A DNA stretch of 64,000 bases from an uncultured Parabacteroides sp. (GCA_910577325.1 CAJTMR010000007.1:62001-126000), one strand, 5' to 3'. Positions 32,857 to 44,100 are shown, counted from the stretch's first letter. Numbers and translations are program-made. The notes: generated by a model from the sequence alone, not told the origin.

Positions 32857-35800
32857 ATGTTGAAAATCGCAAGACCAGTCAGCCTGATGTTGATGTCTAT
32901 GGCATTGTGTACGACAGGAACAGTGTTCGCATCTAATGAGACTGCAACTCCTAAAGTTGGTATTTCTCAGCAACAAACGAGTTTGAAAGGCACGGTGGAA
33001 GACGAGTTCGGTCCTGTAGCAGGAGCCTCTGTTGTTGTAAAAGGTACAACGAATGGTACGGTTACCGACATGGACGGTAATTTCGCCTTGGAAGTTAAAA
33101 AAGGAGACGTGATCGTAATCTCATTTATCGGTTACTTAACTCAAGAAATCAAGTACAACGGAGAACAATCCCTCCATGTCAATCTCAAAGAAGACACTCA
33201 AAAGCTGGATGAAGTTGTTGTAGTCGGTTACGGGGTACAGAAAAAAGTAAACTTGACAGGTTCCGTATCGACCGTTAAAGCTGAAGTTTTGGAAACAAGA
33301 CCCGTTTCCAGTGTTTCAGCCGCTTTGGCAGGACAGATGCCGGGTGTAACAGCCATTCAAAGCTCCGGCCGTCCGGGTAGCCAAACCGGTACGATCACGA
33401 TCCGCGGTAAGAACTCCGTGAATGCGGCAAGCCCGCTGGTTATCGTAGACGGTGTTCCGGGTAGCATGAATACGATCGACCCTTCAGACATTGAAAGCCT
33501 TTCCGTACTAAAAGACGCGTCTTCTGCCGCCATCTATGGTGTACAAGCTGCAAACGGCGTTATTTTGATCACTACGAAAAAAGGGAAAAAAGGCGATCGT
33601 GCACGAGTAAGCTATTCTGGTAATGTCGGATGGTCAACCCCCACCATGCGTCCCAAATTCCTGGGTTCGGCAGATTATGCAATGTTGTATAATGAAGCGA
33701 CTCTTAACGACAACCCGAATAACCCGCTTCGTTTTACAGAAGAAGATATCGAGCTATACCGCAATGGAACAGATCCTTACGGACATCCTAACACGGATTG
33801 GTACAAAGAAACCATGAACAATAATGCAATCGAAACGATGCACCACCTTTCCATCAGCGGAGGATCTGAAAAAACAAGTTACAGCGCATCAGTCGGTTAT
33901 ACTCAACAAAACGGTCTGATCGATGCTAATAATTATAAACGTTTCAACGCTCGTACCAGCATTGATTCGCAGATCAACAAATGGTTTTCTGCCGGTTTGA
34001 ACGTTTCCGGTTACAGAGGAACGTTAATGGACGGATGGAACAGTGTCGCCGGAATGACTCAATTTACAAACCGCGCGACTCCTGTGGAAGGTGTACGCAG
34101 TGAAGACGGCACATTCCTTTATCACGGTAAAGACAATCCTGTTGCCCTATTGGGACGCGACGGTTTCAGAAGAACAATGGACCAGCAGGTAAACGGTACA
34201 TTATACGGCCAGGTAAACATTCTGCCTAATTTGACCGCAAAAGCTTTATTTTCCATACGTAATGACGAAAGAAGCGAAGAAGGTTTCAAATCTCAGGTTG
34301 TTTACGGTCTCAAAAACGAGGCGACAACAGGTCTTAGAGAAGGGTATGAAAAACAGACTTGGTGGAACTGGTACACAACTCAGGTATTGATCAACTACAA
34401 TGAAACATGGGGTAAGCACGATTTAGGTTTACTGGGAGGTTTCGAACAAATTGATTACCGCTATAAACAATTAGAGGCAACACGTAAAGGCGGAGGTAAT
34501 AATGAGCTGCAAGAATCTTTGAGCACATTGGACGCGTCTTCACAAACGAACAAAGAGTCAAGATACGAAGTCGCTCACCGCTCCTATTTCGGACGTGCCC
34601 AATATAGCTTTGCAGATAAATATCTGTTGGAAGCCAATGTCCGTATCGACGGTTCCTCCCGTTTCGCTTCCGGCAACCGTTGGGGTACTTTCCCCGCATT
34701 CTCGGCCGGCTGGAGAATCACGGAAGAAGAATTCATGAAAAATGCGAATATCGACTGGCTCAGCAATTTGAAACTACGTGCCGGCTGGGGACAAACAGGT
34801 AACGAAGAGTTGAACGATTCAGAAGCTTACCTGACAGTTCCTTCCTACGCGTACGATAAATATATGTTTGGAAATACGCTTTACTCAACCATCAAAGAAA
34901 GCCGTTATGCCAACCAGGAACTCAAATGGGCGACTGTGACAAGTATCGAAGGTGCGATCGAAGCCTCTTTCCTCAACAACAAAATAGGTTTTGAATTGGC
35001 CGGATACAAGAAAACGACCAATGACATGTTGTTGCTCCTTCCCGTACAGGGCATATTCGGTATGGATGCACCCAGACAAAACGCAGGCCAGGTACAGAAC
35101 ACCGGGTTCGATTTGAGCATTTTCCATAACAATACGGTCAGCAAAGATTTCCGTTATGACATCAACTTCAACATCGCTTATGTCCGCAATGAATTGACAG
35201 ATTTGAAGGGAACGGAAGGAAAAGAACCTGGAGATGGACGCGGCAATTTCTGGTTCCTGGAAGGCTATCCTATCGGTTCATACTACGGATATGAAGCTGA
35301 CGGTTTATTCAATTCAGAGGAAGAAGTGGCAAAAGGCCCGACACGTACCGGAACGGAACAACCGGGTGACATTCGTTACAAAGACCTGAACGGCGATGGA
35401 AAGATCGATGCTGCCAACGACCGCAAGGTAATTGGAAAAGAATTCCCAAGTTGGACTGCTGGTTTAGGAGCCAATCTGTATTACAAAGACTTTGATTTGT
35501 CATTCTTCTTCCAGGGAGCATTCGATGTAGATGCTTACGTGAACGGCGAAGCTGCCTACGCATTCTTCAACGGAGGTAAAGTTTTGGAACGCCATCTGGA
35601 CCGTTGGACACCGACCAACCACGATGCTTCGTATCCGCGTATCACAATGGCCGACCAAATAAACTACCAATTCTCATCTTATTGGTTGCAAGACGCATCT
35701 TATGTCCGACTGAAAAACCTGACGCTCGGTTATAACATACCGAAAGCCGTATTAAGCAAAATCAATCTGGATCGCGTAAAAGTATTCCTGACCGGTGAAA

Positions 35801-35919
35801 ACCTGTTCACGATTACCGGCATGGATTCACTTGACCCGGAATCTGCTCCGTCCAATGCCCGTGGTGGTTTATACTCGAACGTAAGAAAAATATCAGTCGG
35901 TCTTAAAGTAGGTTTTTAA
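32857..35919 (+). CDS. SusC/RagA-family TonB-dependent transporter
   Basis: A 1020-residue outer-membrane importer. The signal peptide (MLKIARPVSLMLMSMAL) is almost the same as in the divergent susC. Then come a carboxypeptidase-like domain (about 40-112), the TonB box region (DEVVVVGYG), the plug (RPVSSVSAALAGQMPG, IVDGVPG, SVLKDASSAAIYG) and the barrel ending ISVGLKVGF. No STN domain. It should import an oligosaccharide with the SusD encoded 23 bp downstream. The two divergent transporters differ clearly in the barrel, so they probably take different substrates under shared control. Confidence 0.95.
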   Translation: MLKIARPVSLMLMSMALCTTGTVFASNETATPKVGISQQQTSLKGTVEDEFGPVAGASVVVKGTTNGTVTDMDGNFALEVKKGDVIVISFIGYLTQEIKYNGEQSLHVNLKEDTQKLDEVVVVGYGVQKKVNLTGSVSTVKAEVLETRPVSSVSAALAGQMPGVTAIQSSGRPGSQTGTITIRGKNSVNAASPLVIVDGVPGSMNTIDPSDIESLSVLKDASSAAIYGVQAANGVILITTKKGKKGDRARVSYSGNVGWSTPTMRPKFLGSADYAMLYNEATLNDNPNNPLRFTEEDIELYRNGTDPYGHPNTDWYKETMNNNAIETMHHLSISGGSEKTSYSASVGYTQQNGLIDANNYKRFNARTSIDSQINKWFSAGLNVSGYRGTLMDGWNSVAGMTQFTNRATPVEGVRSEDGTFLYHGKDNPVALLGRDGFRRTMDQQVNGTLYGQVNILPNLTAKALFSIRNDERSEEGFKSQVVYGLKNEATTGLREGYEKQTWWNWYTTQVLINYNETWGKHDLGLLGGFEQIDYRYKQLEATRKGGGNNELQESLSTLDASSQTNKESRYEVAHRSYFGRAQYSFADKYLLEANVRIDGSSRFASGNRWGTFPAFSAGWRITEEEFMKNANIDWLSNLKLRAGWGQTGNEELNDSEAYLTVPSYAYDKYMFGNTLYSTIKESRYANQELKWATVTSIEGAIEASFLNNKIGFELAGYKKTTNDMLLLLPVQGIFGMDAPRQNAGQVQNTGFDLSIFHNNTVSKDFRYDINFNIAYVRNELTDLKGTEGKEPGDGRGNFWFLEGYPIGSYYGYEADGLFNSEEEVAKGPTRTGTEQPGDIRYKDLNGDGKIDAANDRKVIGKEFPSWTAGLGANLYYKDFDLSFFFQGAFDVDAYVNGEAAYAFFNGGKVLERHLDRWTPTNHDASYPRITMADQINYQFSSYWLQDASYVRLKNLTLGYNIPKAVLSKINLDRVKVFLTGENLFTITGMDSLDPESAPSNARGGLYSNVRKISVGLKVGF

Positions 35920-35942
35920 ACAACAATTTATAATTTCGAAAT

Positions 35943-37598
35943 ATGAAAAAGAATTATATATATATAGCCTTTTTGGCTATCACGCTATTCGGGTTCAGTT
36001 CTTGTAGCGATTTCTTGGATCGCATGCCGGATGACGAGCTCTCGGACGGCAGCTTCTGGAAAACGCCCAATGACGCAAAAATGTTTATTGCAGATGTCTA
36101 CCGTCAGGTTTTACCGGGAGGCGGCGCCGGAGATATAGACAGTGATATCAATTCCGATAATGCAGTGCACGGTATCAAGTGGGCTGCCGGAGACGTGTCC
36201 AGAGGTATCTACGATCCCGCAGCTATGGGATGGAGCGGCGATTATAAAGCCATCCGTGCCTGTAACGTCTTGCTGTCCAAGATAGACAATGTCCCCAATT
36301 ACGACCAGGCCGACAAGGAAGCGGTTATGGGAGAAGCTCGTTTCTTACGCGGGTATATCTATTTCAACCTGATCCAGACATTCGGTGGTGTTCCCTATGT
36401 AGACCAACCGGTCGACTTGAAAGAAATGGGCAACATAACACGTACTCCGGTTGAAGAAGTCTATGCCAAAGTAATGGAAGACTTCGATTATGCCATAGCC
36501 CACCTGCCCGCTCAATGGGGAAGCAGTGATTATGGCCGCGCTACAAAAGGTGCAGCCAACGCGATGAAAGCACGTGCGGCTTTATATTTCAAACATTTCG
36601 ATACGGCAGCCGAAGCAGCGAAAGCGGTTATGGACTCAGGCGAATACGAATTGTTCGATGCGGGTAACACCGGCCAATATGCCAAATTATTCTGGGAAGA
36701 ACAGGAAGCTTGCAAAGAGGCTGTCTTGGTAAGACAGTTCAATGCTCCGGAATTGACCAATTACATCATCGGTTGGGGCTGCTTCCCGACCAAAGGCTGG
36801 GGAGGTATCAATCCGACTCAAAGCTTAGTCGATGCCTTCGAATGTACGGACGGCGCCCCCATTTCTTCATCAGCACTGTATGATGAAACAGATCCTTTCA
36901 AAAACCGCGACCCGCGTCTGGAAGTCTGCGTCCTTCACGATGGAGAAGAAATGTATGGTGTAACGATCAAGACTGCTCCTTTGAAATCAAGCGGCAATAC
37001 AGGTGTTGCACAGCATAATGATGCCACTGCAACAGGATATTACAACCAGAAATACTTGGACCCGAGCATTGATCCTCAATCTACAGGCTGGGATATGGGT
37101 AAAGACTGGCACGTAATCCGTTATGCAGAAGTTTTATTGACATATGCAGAAGCCAAAAACGAAATTTCAGGATTGGATGCCTCCGCATTTGACGCCGTGA
37201 ATCAAGTCCGCCGCCGTGTAGGTATGCCGGATCTGCAAAACACAGATGCAAGCAAACCTACTTATTGCGGTACACAAGACGCACTTCGTCAACGCATCCG
37301 TAACGAATGGCGTGTGGAATTTGCAATGGAAGGCGGTAAACGTCAATGGGACATCCGTCGTTGGGGCATCGCCAAAGAGGTGATGAACGCTCCATTCTTA
37401 GGCATGAAATATAAAATGGTCAACGACCCAAATGCTGATCCTAACGATGACGGAAAGATTTGTATCCTGTACCAGGGTGAAAACATCAAACTGACAGGTA
37501 GCAAATATGAAGATCATAACTTCCTTTATCCGATTCCGCAGGAAGAAATCGACCTGAACAAGGCCCTGACACAGAATCCCGGATATCCGACAAACTAA
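35943..37598 (+). CDS. SusD/RagB-family glycan-binding lipoprotein
   Basis: 551 residues, with a lipoprotein signal (GFSSC, Cys21) followed by SDFLDRMPDDELSDG. Family lines are present: ARFLRGYIYFNLIQTFGGVP (about 130), RYAEVLLTYAEAKNE, QVRRRVGMP, RIRNEWRVEFAMEG and FLYPIPQEEID near the end. It partners the SusC at 32857. It is followed by an imperfect hairpin and then by three genes not usual for PUL cores, which may be read through from it. Substrate unknown. Confidence 0.94.
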   Translation: MKKNYIYIAFLAITLFGFSSCSDFLDRMPDDELSDGSFWKTPNDAKMFIADVYRQVLPGGGAGDIDSDINSDNAVHGIKWAAGDVSRGIYDPAAMGWSGDYKAIRACNVLLSKIDNVPNYDQADKEAVMGEARFLRGYIYFNLIQTFGGVPYVDQPVDLKEMGNITRTPVEEVYAKVMEDFDYAIAHLPAQWGSSDYGRATKGAANAMKARAALYFKHFDTAAEAAKAVMDSGEYELFDAGNTGQYAKLFWEEQEACKEAVLVRQFNAPELTNYIIGWGCFPTKGWGGINPTQSLVDAFECTDGAPISSSALYDETDPFKNRDPRLEVCVLHDGEEMYGVTIKTAPLKSSGNTGVAQHNDATATGYYNQKYLDPSIDPQSTGWDMGKDWHVIRYAEVLLTYAEAKNEISGLDASAFDAVNQVRRRVGMPDLQNTDASKPTYCGTQDALRQRIRNEWRVEFAMEGGKRQWDIRRWGIAKEVMNAPFLGMKYKMVNDPNADPNDDGKICILYQGENIKLTGSKYEDHNFLYPIPQEEIDLNKALTQNPGYPTN

Positions 37599-37617
37599 GT
37601 AATATAATATTTAGAGC

Positions 37618-37650
37618 AAACACGAGAGGACATTTGTCCTCCCGTGTTTC
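37618..37650 (+). terminator. hairpin after susD
   Basis: Arms near AACACGAGAGGAC and GTCCTCCCGTGTT with one mismatch, loop ATTT, followed by TTCATTATTTT. Likely partial terminator between susD and the DUF6057-like gene. Confidence 0.6.
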
Positions 37651-37658
37651 ATTATTTT

Positions 37659-39044
37659 ATGAAGCATATTCATTGGTTACTTTTTATCGTTCTCTTCTGC
37701 CTCCTCCTGTTCATGTTCATGGACAGTCTTGCTTATCTTTTCCCTTACCATGAACAACAGCAGCTTTTCCTGTTTACCCGTTCCTACCTGGCGAGTTATT
37801 TATCAGAGCCGGGAAAGTCAGGTGAATATTTCGCAAACTTCGTCATCCAATTTTTTTATCTGCCCTATACGGGAAAATCAATATTGGCATTTATCCTGTC
37901 ATGCCTGTATTTACTCCCGGTGCTAATCAACCGGAGGTTAACCGCAAAAAACGATCCGTTACAGATAGCGTTACTTCCACCTCTTTACTTATTCATACAA
38001 TTCGAAACGCCGGACTTTGAGCTCTGCCGGATCACAAGTCTTTTCTGCACCTTCCTTGTCACATATTTACTGTCCCTGCTTCCCAGAAAAGCCTTTTGCT
38101 ATGCTGCAATCCCTTGTTTTGCACTAACAGGATTCATGCTGGGCTGGATCTATCCCGCAGTTGTTTTCGCGATCCTTTTGCTAACCACATGTTCAGCCCG
38201 CATGTTCCCCCTTTTCATAACCAACCTCAAAATATATACAAGTTGTACGATCCTGTGCCTGGCCATATATGCCTCCTGCACATTCTATTCATTCGTCCGC
38301 GCTTACAATATGCGTGAACGGTTACTGATTGAAACAGAAAACCATGTAAAGAAACAGGAATGGGAACAAGTCCTTTCCTGCGCAAAAAAATATAGAGGAG
38401 AAAGCCAGTTGATGGATTATTTCTGCAACATGGCTCTTTACCATACCGGACGTATGCCTTACGACCTGTTGAAATATACACAAAGTTATGGTATCAATTC
38501 CCTTTTTCTGCCTTGGGTCGGTGATCCGCGGCAAAGCAGGTATGGACATTACCTGTATGAACAACTGGGATATATCAACGAAGCCCAACGCTGGGCATCC
38601 GAAGCTCTGGTGGTTTACGGTGAAACAGCCCCTACCCTCCTGAACCTGATTCGTTATAACATCGTAAACGGACGCCAGGAAGTAGCCATGCGTTTTATCA
38701 GGATATTAAAACAATCGCTGTTTTACAGTAAGCAAGCAGAAGAATATGAAAAGCTGGTCCCTACCGGCAAAGTTCCGGGTCTGGCATCCGTTTCCCTACA
38801 AAAAGGGAAGAAAGCACGCTTTGCCAATATCCGGAATTTAGGTCCGGAACTTGTTTTTATCTGTGAGCAAGATCCGGCCAACCGCATGGCATTCGAATAC
38901 CTGATGAGCTACCTGATACTTAGCAATAAAACCGAACAGTTCGTGAAGTATCTGCCACGAATAAAACAATTCTCTTATCCGGAAATGCCGCCTCTTTACC
39001 AAACTCTACTCGACAATTATAAACAGACACATAATAGCTTATGA
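37659..39044 (+). CDS. DUF6057-like membrane protein with helical repeat tail
   Basis: 461 residues. The ATG at 37659 is chosen; a GTG five codons upstream lies in the hairpin. The first 225 residues have about six hydrophobic helices. The remainder is alpha-helical and soluble, with a TPR-like rhythm (ENHVKKQEWEQVLSCAKKY; INEAQRWASEALVVYGETAP). This resembles Bacteroidales proteins grouped as DUF6057, function unknown. Its stop overlaps the next start (ATGA), so it is translationally coupled to the PD40/haem lipoprotein. I infer an envelope pair accompanying the susCD locus, perhaps in assembly or sensing. Confidence 0.65.
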   Translation: MKHIHWLLFIVLFCLLLFMFMDSLAYLFPYHEQQQLFLFTRSYLASYLSEPGKSGEYFANFVIQFFYLPYTGKSILAFILSCLYLLPVLINRRLTAKNDPLQIALLPPLYLFIQFETPDFELCRITSLFCTFLVTYLLSLLPRKAFCYAAIPCFALTGFMLGWIYPAVVFAILLLTTCSARMFPLFITNLKIYTSCTILCLAIYASCTFYSFVRAYNMRERLLIETENHVKKQEWEQVLSCAKKYRGESQLMDYFCNMALYHTGRMPYDLLKYTQSYGINSLFLPWVGDPRQSRYGHYLYEQLGYINEAQRWASEALVVYGETAPTLLNLIRYNIVNGRQEVAMRFIRILKQSLFYSKQAEEYEKLVPTGKVPGLASVSLQKGKKARFANIRNLGPELVFICEQDPANRMAFEYLMSYLILSNKTEQFVKYLPRIKQFSYPEMPPLYQTLLDNYKQTHNSL

Positions 39045-40495
39045 AACCGTCTATCATGCTTCTATATATAATATTGATGGCTGCCTGTAGCCAGGGAAAA
39101 ATTACGCCTGATACTTATATAGACAAATATCCTACCCTGTTTCCTGATTACACGGATATCACATTTCCGCCCAACATCGCTCCTCCAAACTTTCAAGTCG
39201 AAGAAGATGGAGAGGATTTTTACATAGAAATAGGATTCGAAGACAAAGTATTCTTCACCCGGAAAAACAAAAAGGGTGAAATGACGATTCCTTTAAAACA
39301 ATGGCACAAACTGGTTTCAGCAGCAGCCGGAAATGAGTTTTATATCCGTATCTCCATCCGGCAAAAAGAAAAGTGGACACAATACAAGGAAATCCGGAAC
39401 TATATTTCCACCGAGCCGATAGATCCCTATTTGGTTTACCGCCTTTTATATCCGGGCTACGAATTATGGAACCAAATGGGTATTTACCAGCGGGATCTTG
39501 CCTCCTACGAGGAAATCCCCGTCATCGAAAACAGACCGGACAAATCAACCTGCATGAATTGCCATACCTTCTGCCAGAACAATCCGGAGATCATGATGAT
39601 CCATGTACGGGGAAATAACGGAGGGACCATTATATCCCGTAACGGGAATGTCAGGAAAGTTGAAGTTAAAAAAACGGGAATGAACAACGGAGGGACATAC
39701 GCCTCCTGGCATCCGAACGGAAGATACATTGCTTATTCCGTCAATGAGATACAACAGTTTTTCCATTCCACCGGAAAAAAACCGATAGAGGTGTCGGACC
39801 TGGAATCCGACCTGATCATCTGGGATTGCGAAACGAACCGGCTAATCTCCGACTCGCTTATTTACGGGCCGGAATGGATGGAAACATTTCCAACCTGGAG
39901 CCCGGACGGGAAAACATTGTATTTCTGTCGAAGCAAGGCCGCCACTCCCCAAACATCCTTGGACAGCATCTATTATGACTTATACAAAATACCTTTCGAT
40001 GCCCAAAAACAAACATTCGGTAAACCCGAATGCGTATACGAAGCATCGGCTTTACACAAAAGCATTTCCTTTCCGAGAATCTCCCCTGACGGAAACTACC
40101 TGATGTTTACTTGCTCCGATTATGGGAACTTCTCTATATGGCATCCTGAAAGCGAACTTTATCTATTAAACCTGCAAAATGGAAAGATCCGGAATATGCA
40201 GGAAGTAAACAGCGATAATGTAGAGAGTTTTCACACTTGGTCATCTTCCGGAAAATGGTTTGTTTTCAGTAGTAAACGAGTTGACGGACTTTGGGCACAT
40301 CCGTTCATAGCTCATTTTAATCCGGAAACAGGACTTGCCGGCAAGCCGTTTATGGTCCCTCAGAAAGATCCCCAATTCTATAAAAACTTCATCAAAACAT
40401 TTAATCTGCCGGAACTCATAATGACCCCGGTAACAGAAAACAAACAGAGCCTTAAGCTAATCCGAAATAAATTGTTATCTTCGCCTCCTGATTAA
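39041..40495 (+). CDS. PD40/TolB-like propeller lipoprotein with c-type haem motif
   Basis: 484 residues, with a lipoprotein signal (LMAAC, Cys16). Residues about 25-165 form an N-terminal beta domain. CMNCH at 171-175 is a c-type haem attachment motif (CxxCH), which fits an envelope location. From about 215 onward come PD40-type propeller blades, including YASWHPNGRYIAYSVN, FPTWSPDGKTLYFCRS, FPRISPDGNYLMFTCS and FHTWSSSGKWFVFSSK. A propeller with a haem site suggests a redox or binding role, though one CxxCH could also arise by chance. It is coupled to the DUF6057-like gene by an ATGA overlap. Confidence 0.75.
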   Translation: MKPSIMLLYIILMAACSQGKITPDTYIDKYPTLFPDYTDITFPPNIAPPNFQVEEDGEDFYIEIGFEDKVFFTRKNKKGEMTIPLKQWHKLVSAAAGNEFYIRISIRQKEKWTQYKEIRNYISTEPIDPYLVYRLLYPGYELWNQMGIYQRDLASYEEIPVIENRPDKSTCMNCHTFCQNNPEIMMIHVRGNNGGTIISRNGNVRKVEVKKTGMNNGGTYASWHPNGRYIAYSVNEIQQFFHSTGKKPIEVSDLESDLIIWDCETNRLISDSLIYGPEWMETFPTWSPDGKTLYFCRSKAATPQTSLDSIYYDLYKIPFDAQKQTFGKPECVYEASALHKSISFPRISPDGNYLMFTCSDYGNFSIWHPESELYLLNLQNGKIRNMQEVNSDNVESFHTWSSSGKWFVFSSKRVDGLWAHPFIAHFNPETGLAGKPFMVPQKDPQFYKNFIKTFNLPELIMTPVTENKQSLKLIRNKLLSSPPD

Positions 40496-40514
40496 CTACA
40501 AATATTAAATATTT

Positions 40515-41069
40515 ATGAAGAAAAAAAGTGTAACTTTATTAATGGCTGCAACACTTGCCAGCAGTGTATTATTCTCATCATGTATTGGATCATTCGGGTT
40601 GTCCAACAAGTTGCTGGACTGGAACAGAAACATTGACAGCAAGTTCGTAAACGAACTGGTTTTCATCGCATTCTGGATTGTTCCGGTTTATGAAATTTCC
40701 GCATTAGCCGACGTACTGGTATTAAACTCCATCGAGTTCTGGACCGGAAGCAACCCTATTGCAGATGCAGGTAAAGTAAAAACTATCGAAACCAAAGACG
40801 GCACGTATGCCATCGAAACCAAGAAAGACGGTTACCACATCCAAAAAGAAGGAGAAGAAAAAGCGGTCGACCTGGTTTTCAATGAAACAGACAAGAGCTG
40901 GAGCGTAGAGGCAGACGGCGAATCAACCAAACTGTTGAAGTTCACGAGTGACGATGAAGTTGTCATGTATCTTCCTGACGGCAAAGAAATGAATGTGGAA
41001 CTGAACCAGGCAGGCGTACTTGCTTTCAAACAAGTTGCAGAAGGTTATTCTTTCTACGCAGCGAGATAA
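40515..41069 (+). CDS. DUF3332 lipoprotein
   Basis: 184 residues, with a lipoprotein signal (FSSC, Cys23). The first half (IGSFGLSNKLLDWNRNI, FVNELVFIAFWIVPVYEI, NSIEFWTGSNP) is the DUF3332 pattern found in many Gram-negative bacteria. It has one strongly hydrophobic segment near 48-70 and a charged C-terminal beta domain. Function unknown. It starts 19 bp after the PD40 gene but may also have its own promoter (TATCTTCG at 40476-40483). A 13-bp hairpin follows the stop. Confidence 0.85.
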   Translation: MKKKSVTLLMAATLASSVLFSSCIGSFGLSNKLLDWNRNIDSKFVNELVFIAFWIVPVYEISALADVLVLNSIEFWTGSNPIADAGKVKTIETKDGTYAIETKKDGYHIQKEGEEKAVDLVFNETDKSWSVEADGESTKLLKFTSDDEVVMYLPDGKEMNVELNQAGVLAFKQVAEGYSFYAAR

Positions 41070-41077
41070 AAAAGTCG

Positions 41078-41121
41078 AGAGGTGAAAGTCAAAGACAGGT
41101 TCTTTTCACTTTCACCTCTCA
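41078..41121. terminator. 13-bp hairpin between DUF3332 and GH2 genes
   Basis: Perfect arms GAGAGGTGAAAGT and ACTTTCACCTCTC, 18-nt loop. Weak T content after it, so attenuation or message protection is as likely as termination. Confidence 0.5.
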
Positions 41122-41162
41122 ACTTCCACCTGACAAAGTCTAATCTAAATTAAAAATGCAGT

Positions 41163-44100
41163 ATGAAACACATGATCAAACAAACGATGCTCGCAGGAGC
41201 ATTGAGTTGCTTCCTTCTGGGTTCCGCATCGGCTGGCAATACGACCAACCAACCTGCGAAGCCTTACTGGCAGGACATCCAAGTGGTTGCCGCCAATAAA
41301 GAAGCTCCCCGCTCCTCTTTCATGAGTTACGGAGACCGTGCCGCAGCTCTCTCTTCCCGGTATGAAAAAAGTCCTTTTTATTCGTTGCTGAACGGCACGT
41401 GGAAATTCTATTTCGCAGATTCGTACAAAGACCTTCCAGCCAACATCACAGACCCTTCTGTCAGCACTTCCGATTGGGACGACATCACCGTCCCGGGAAA
41501 CTGGGAAGTCCAGGGACACGGAACAGCCATCTATACGAATCACGGATATGAATTCAAGCCGCGTAACCCGCAACCTCCGCTGTTGCCGGAAGCGAACCCG
41601 GTTGGCGTTTACCGCCGCGACTTCGAGATTCCCGCCGGTTGGGACGGACGCGACGTATATCTGCACATCGCCGGAGCTAAATCGGGCTTATATGTGTATG
41701 TAAACGGCAAGGAAGTCGGCTATAGCGAAGACTCCAAGAATCCGGCCGAATTCCTGATCAACAAATACCTGCAACCGGGCAAGAACGTGCTGACGCTGAA
41801 AATTTTCCGATGGAGCACAGGTTCCTATCTGGAATGCCAGGACTTCTGGCGTCTGAGCGGTATCGAACGCGACGTCTATCTGTGGTCACAGCCCAAGATC
41901 GCCGTCAATGACTACCGCATTGTTTCCACGCTCGACGACACGTACAAAAACGGTATCTTCAACCTGGCGATGGACATCAAGAACCATTCCGACAAGGTTA
42001 AAAGCATTGAGGTCGCATACGAGTTATTGGACGCAAAAGGCAATGTAACAGCCACGGCCGAAAACAAACTGTGGGTAAGTCCGAACACGATTACGACGAC
42101 TTCGTTCGAAAAGACACTGGACAACGTGGAAACCTGGAACGCGGAACACCCGAACCTCTACAAACTGTTGATGACGATCAAAGAAGACGGCAAGGTGACG
42201 GAAGTGATCCCGCAGAACGTCGGTTTCCGCCGCATCGAAATCAAAGAGATCGACCAGATCGCCGGCAACGGCAAACCGTACACCGTCCTGCTGTTCAACG
42301 GCCAGCCGATCAAGTTCAAGGGGGTCAATATCCACGAACACAACCCGCTGACCGGACATTACGTGACAGAAGAACTGATGCGTAAGGACTTCGAACTGAT
42401 GAAACTGCACAACCTGAACTCCGTCCGTCTGTGCCACTATCCGCAAGACCGCAAGTTCTACGAGCTTTGCGACGAATACGGATTGTATGTCTACGACGAA
42501 GCCAACATCGAATCGCACGGCATGTATTACAACCTGCGCAAGGGCGGCACGTTAGGAAACAATCCGGAATGGCTGAAGCCGCACATGGACCGCACGATCA
42601 ACATGTACGAACGCAACAAAAACCATCCGTCCGTAACCATCTGGTCATTGGGTAACGAAGCCGGAAACGGTTACAACTTCTACCAGACTTACTTATATGT
42701 AAAGGACAAGGAAAAGAACATGATGAACCGTCCGGTCAACTACGAACGTGCACAATGGGAATGGAACTCCGACATGTACGTCCCGCAGTACCCGAGCGCA
42801 AAATGGCTGGAAGAGATAGGCAGGGAAGGCAGCGACCGCCCGGTTGCACCGTCCGAATATGCCCATGCGATGGGTAACTCGACCGGTAACCTTTGGGACC
42901 AGTGGAAAGCGATCTACAAATACCCGAACCTCCAGGGCGGCTATATCTGGGACTGGGTGGACCAAGGCTTGCTCGTCAAGGATGAAAACGGAAAAGAATA
43001 TTATGCTTACGGAGGCGACTTCGGCAAAGACATGCCGAGCGACGGTAACTTCCTTTGCAACGGTATCGTCAACCCGGACCGCACGCCGCATCCGGCGATG
43101 GAAGAAGTGAAATATGCACACCAGAATATCGGTTTCGAAGCTGTAGATGCGGCAAAAGGCGTATTCAAAGTGACAAACCGCTTCTATTTCACAAGCCTGA
43201 AGGACTACATGATCAGCTATACGATCAAGGCCAACAACAAAATCATCAAAGGCAACAAGATGTCTATCGATCTGGCTCCACAGGCATCCCAAGAAATCAC
43301 GATCCCGGTTGAAGGCTTGAAACCGCAGGCCGGCGTCGATTATCTGGTGAACTTCGTCGTGACAACAACCAAACAGGACGGCCTGATCCCTGCCGGATAC
43401 GACATCGCACAGGACCAGTTCGTTTTGCCCGTAACAACCGACAAGACCGCTTACAAGGCCGGTGGTCCCAAACTGACCGTATCCGAAGAAGGAAACAACC
43501 TGAAGGTGGCATCTTCCAAAGTAAACTTCGTATTCGACAAGAAAGCCGGCGTCGTGGCTTCCTATAAGGTAGGCGGAACGGAATACTTCAACGATGGTTT
43601 CGGTATCCAGCCGAACTTTTGGCGCGCCCCGAACGATAACGATTACGGAAGCGGCAACCCGAAACGTCTCGAAATCTGGGAACTATCAAGCCGTAACTTC
43701 AATGTGACAAGCGCTACAGGCGAAATCGTCGAAGGCAATGCCATCGTTAAGGTCGACTATAAACTGCCGGCCGGCAACCGGTTCCTTGTAACATACAAGA
43801 TCTATCCCGACGGCGTCATGAATGTGGCCACCCACTTCACGCCCGCTCACTTGGATGGTGTGAAAATCGGTATTTCCGAAGCGACCGCCACCGCGACATT
43901 CTCACCGGGCCGCGCCAACGTCAACGAACGCGACAAGATGGTCGTTCCGCGCATCGGCATGCGTTTCCGTCTGCCGGCAACGATGGGCCAACTGGAATAC
44001 TTCGGCCGCGGTCCGCTGGAAAACTATTGGGACCGCAAAGCCGGTTACATGATCGGACAGTATAAGAGTACGGCAGAAGAACAGTATTTCCCATACGTAC

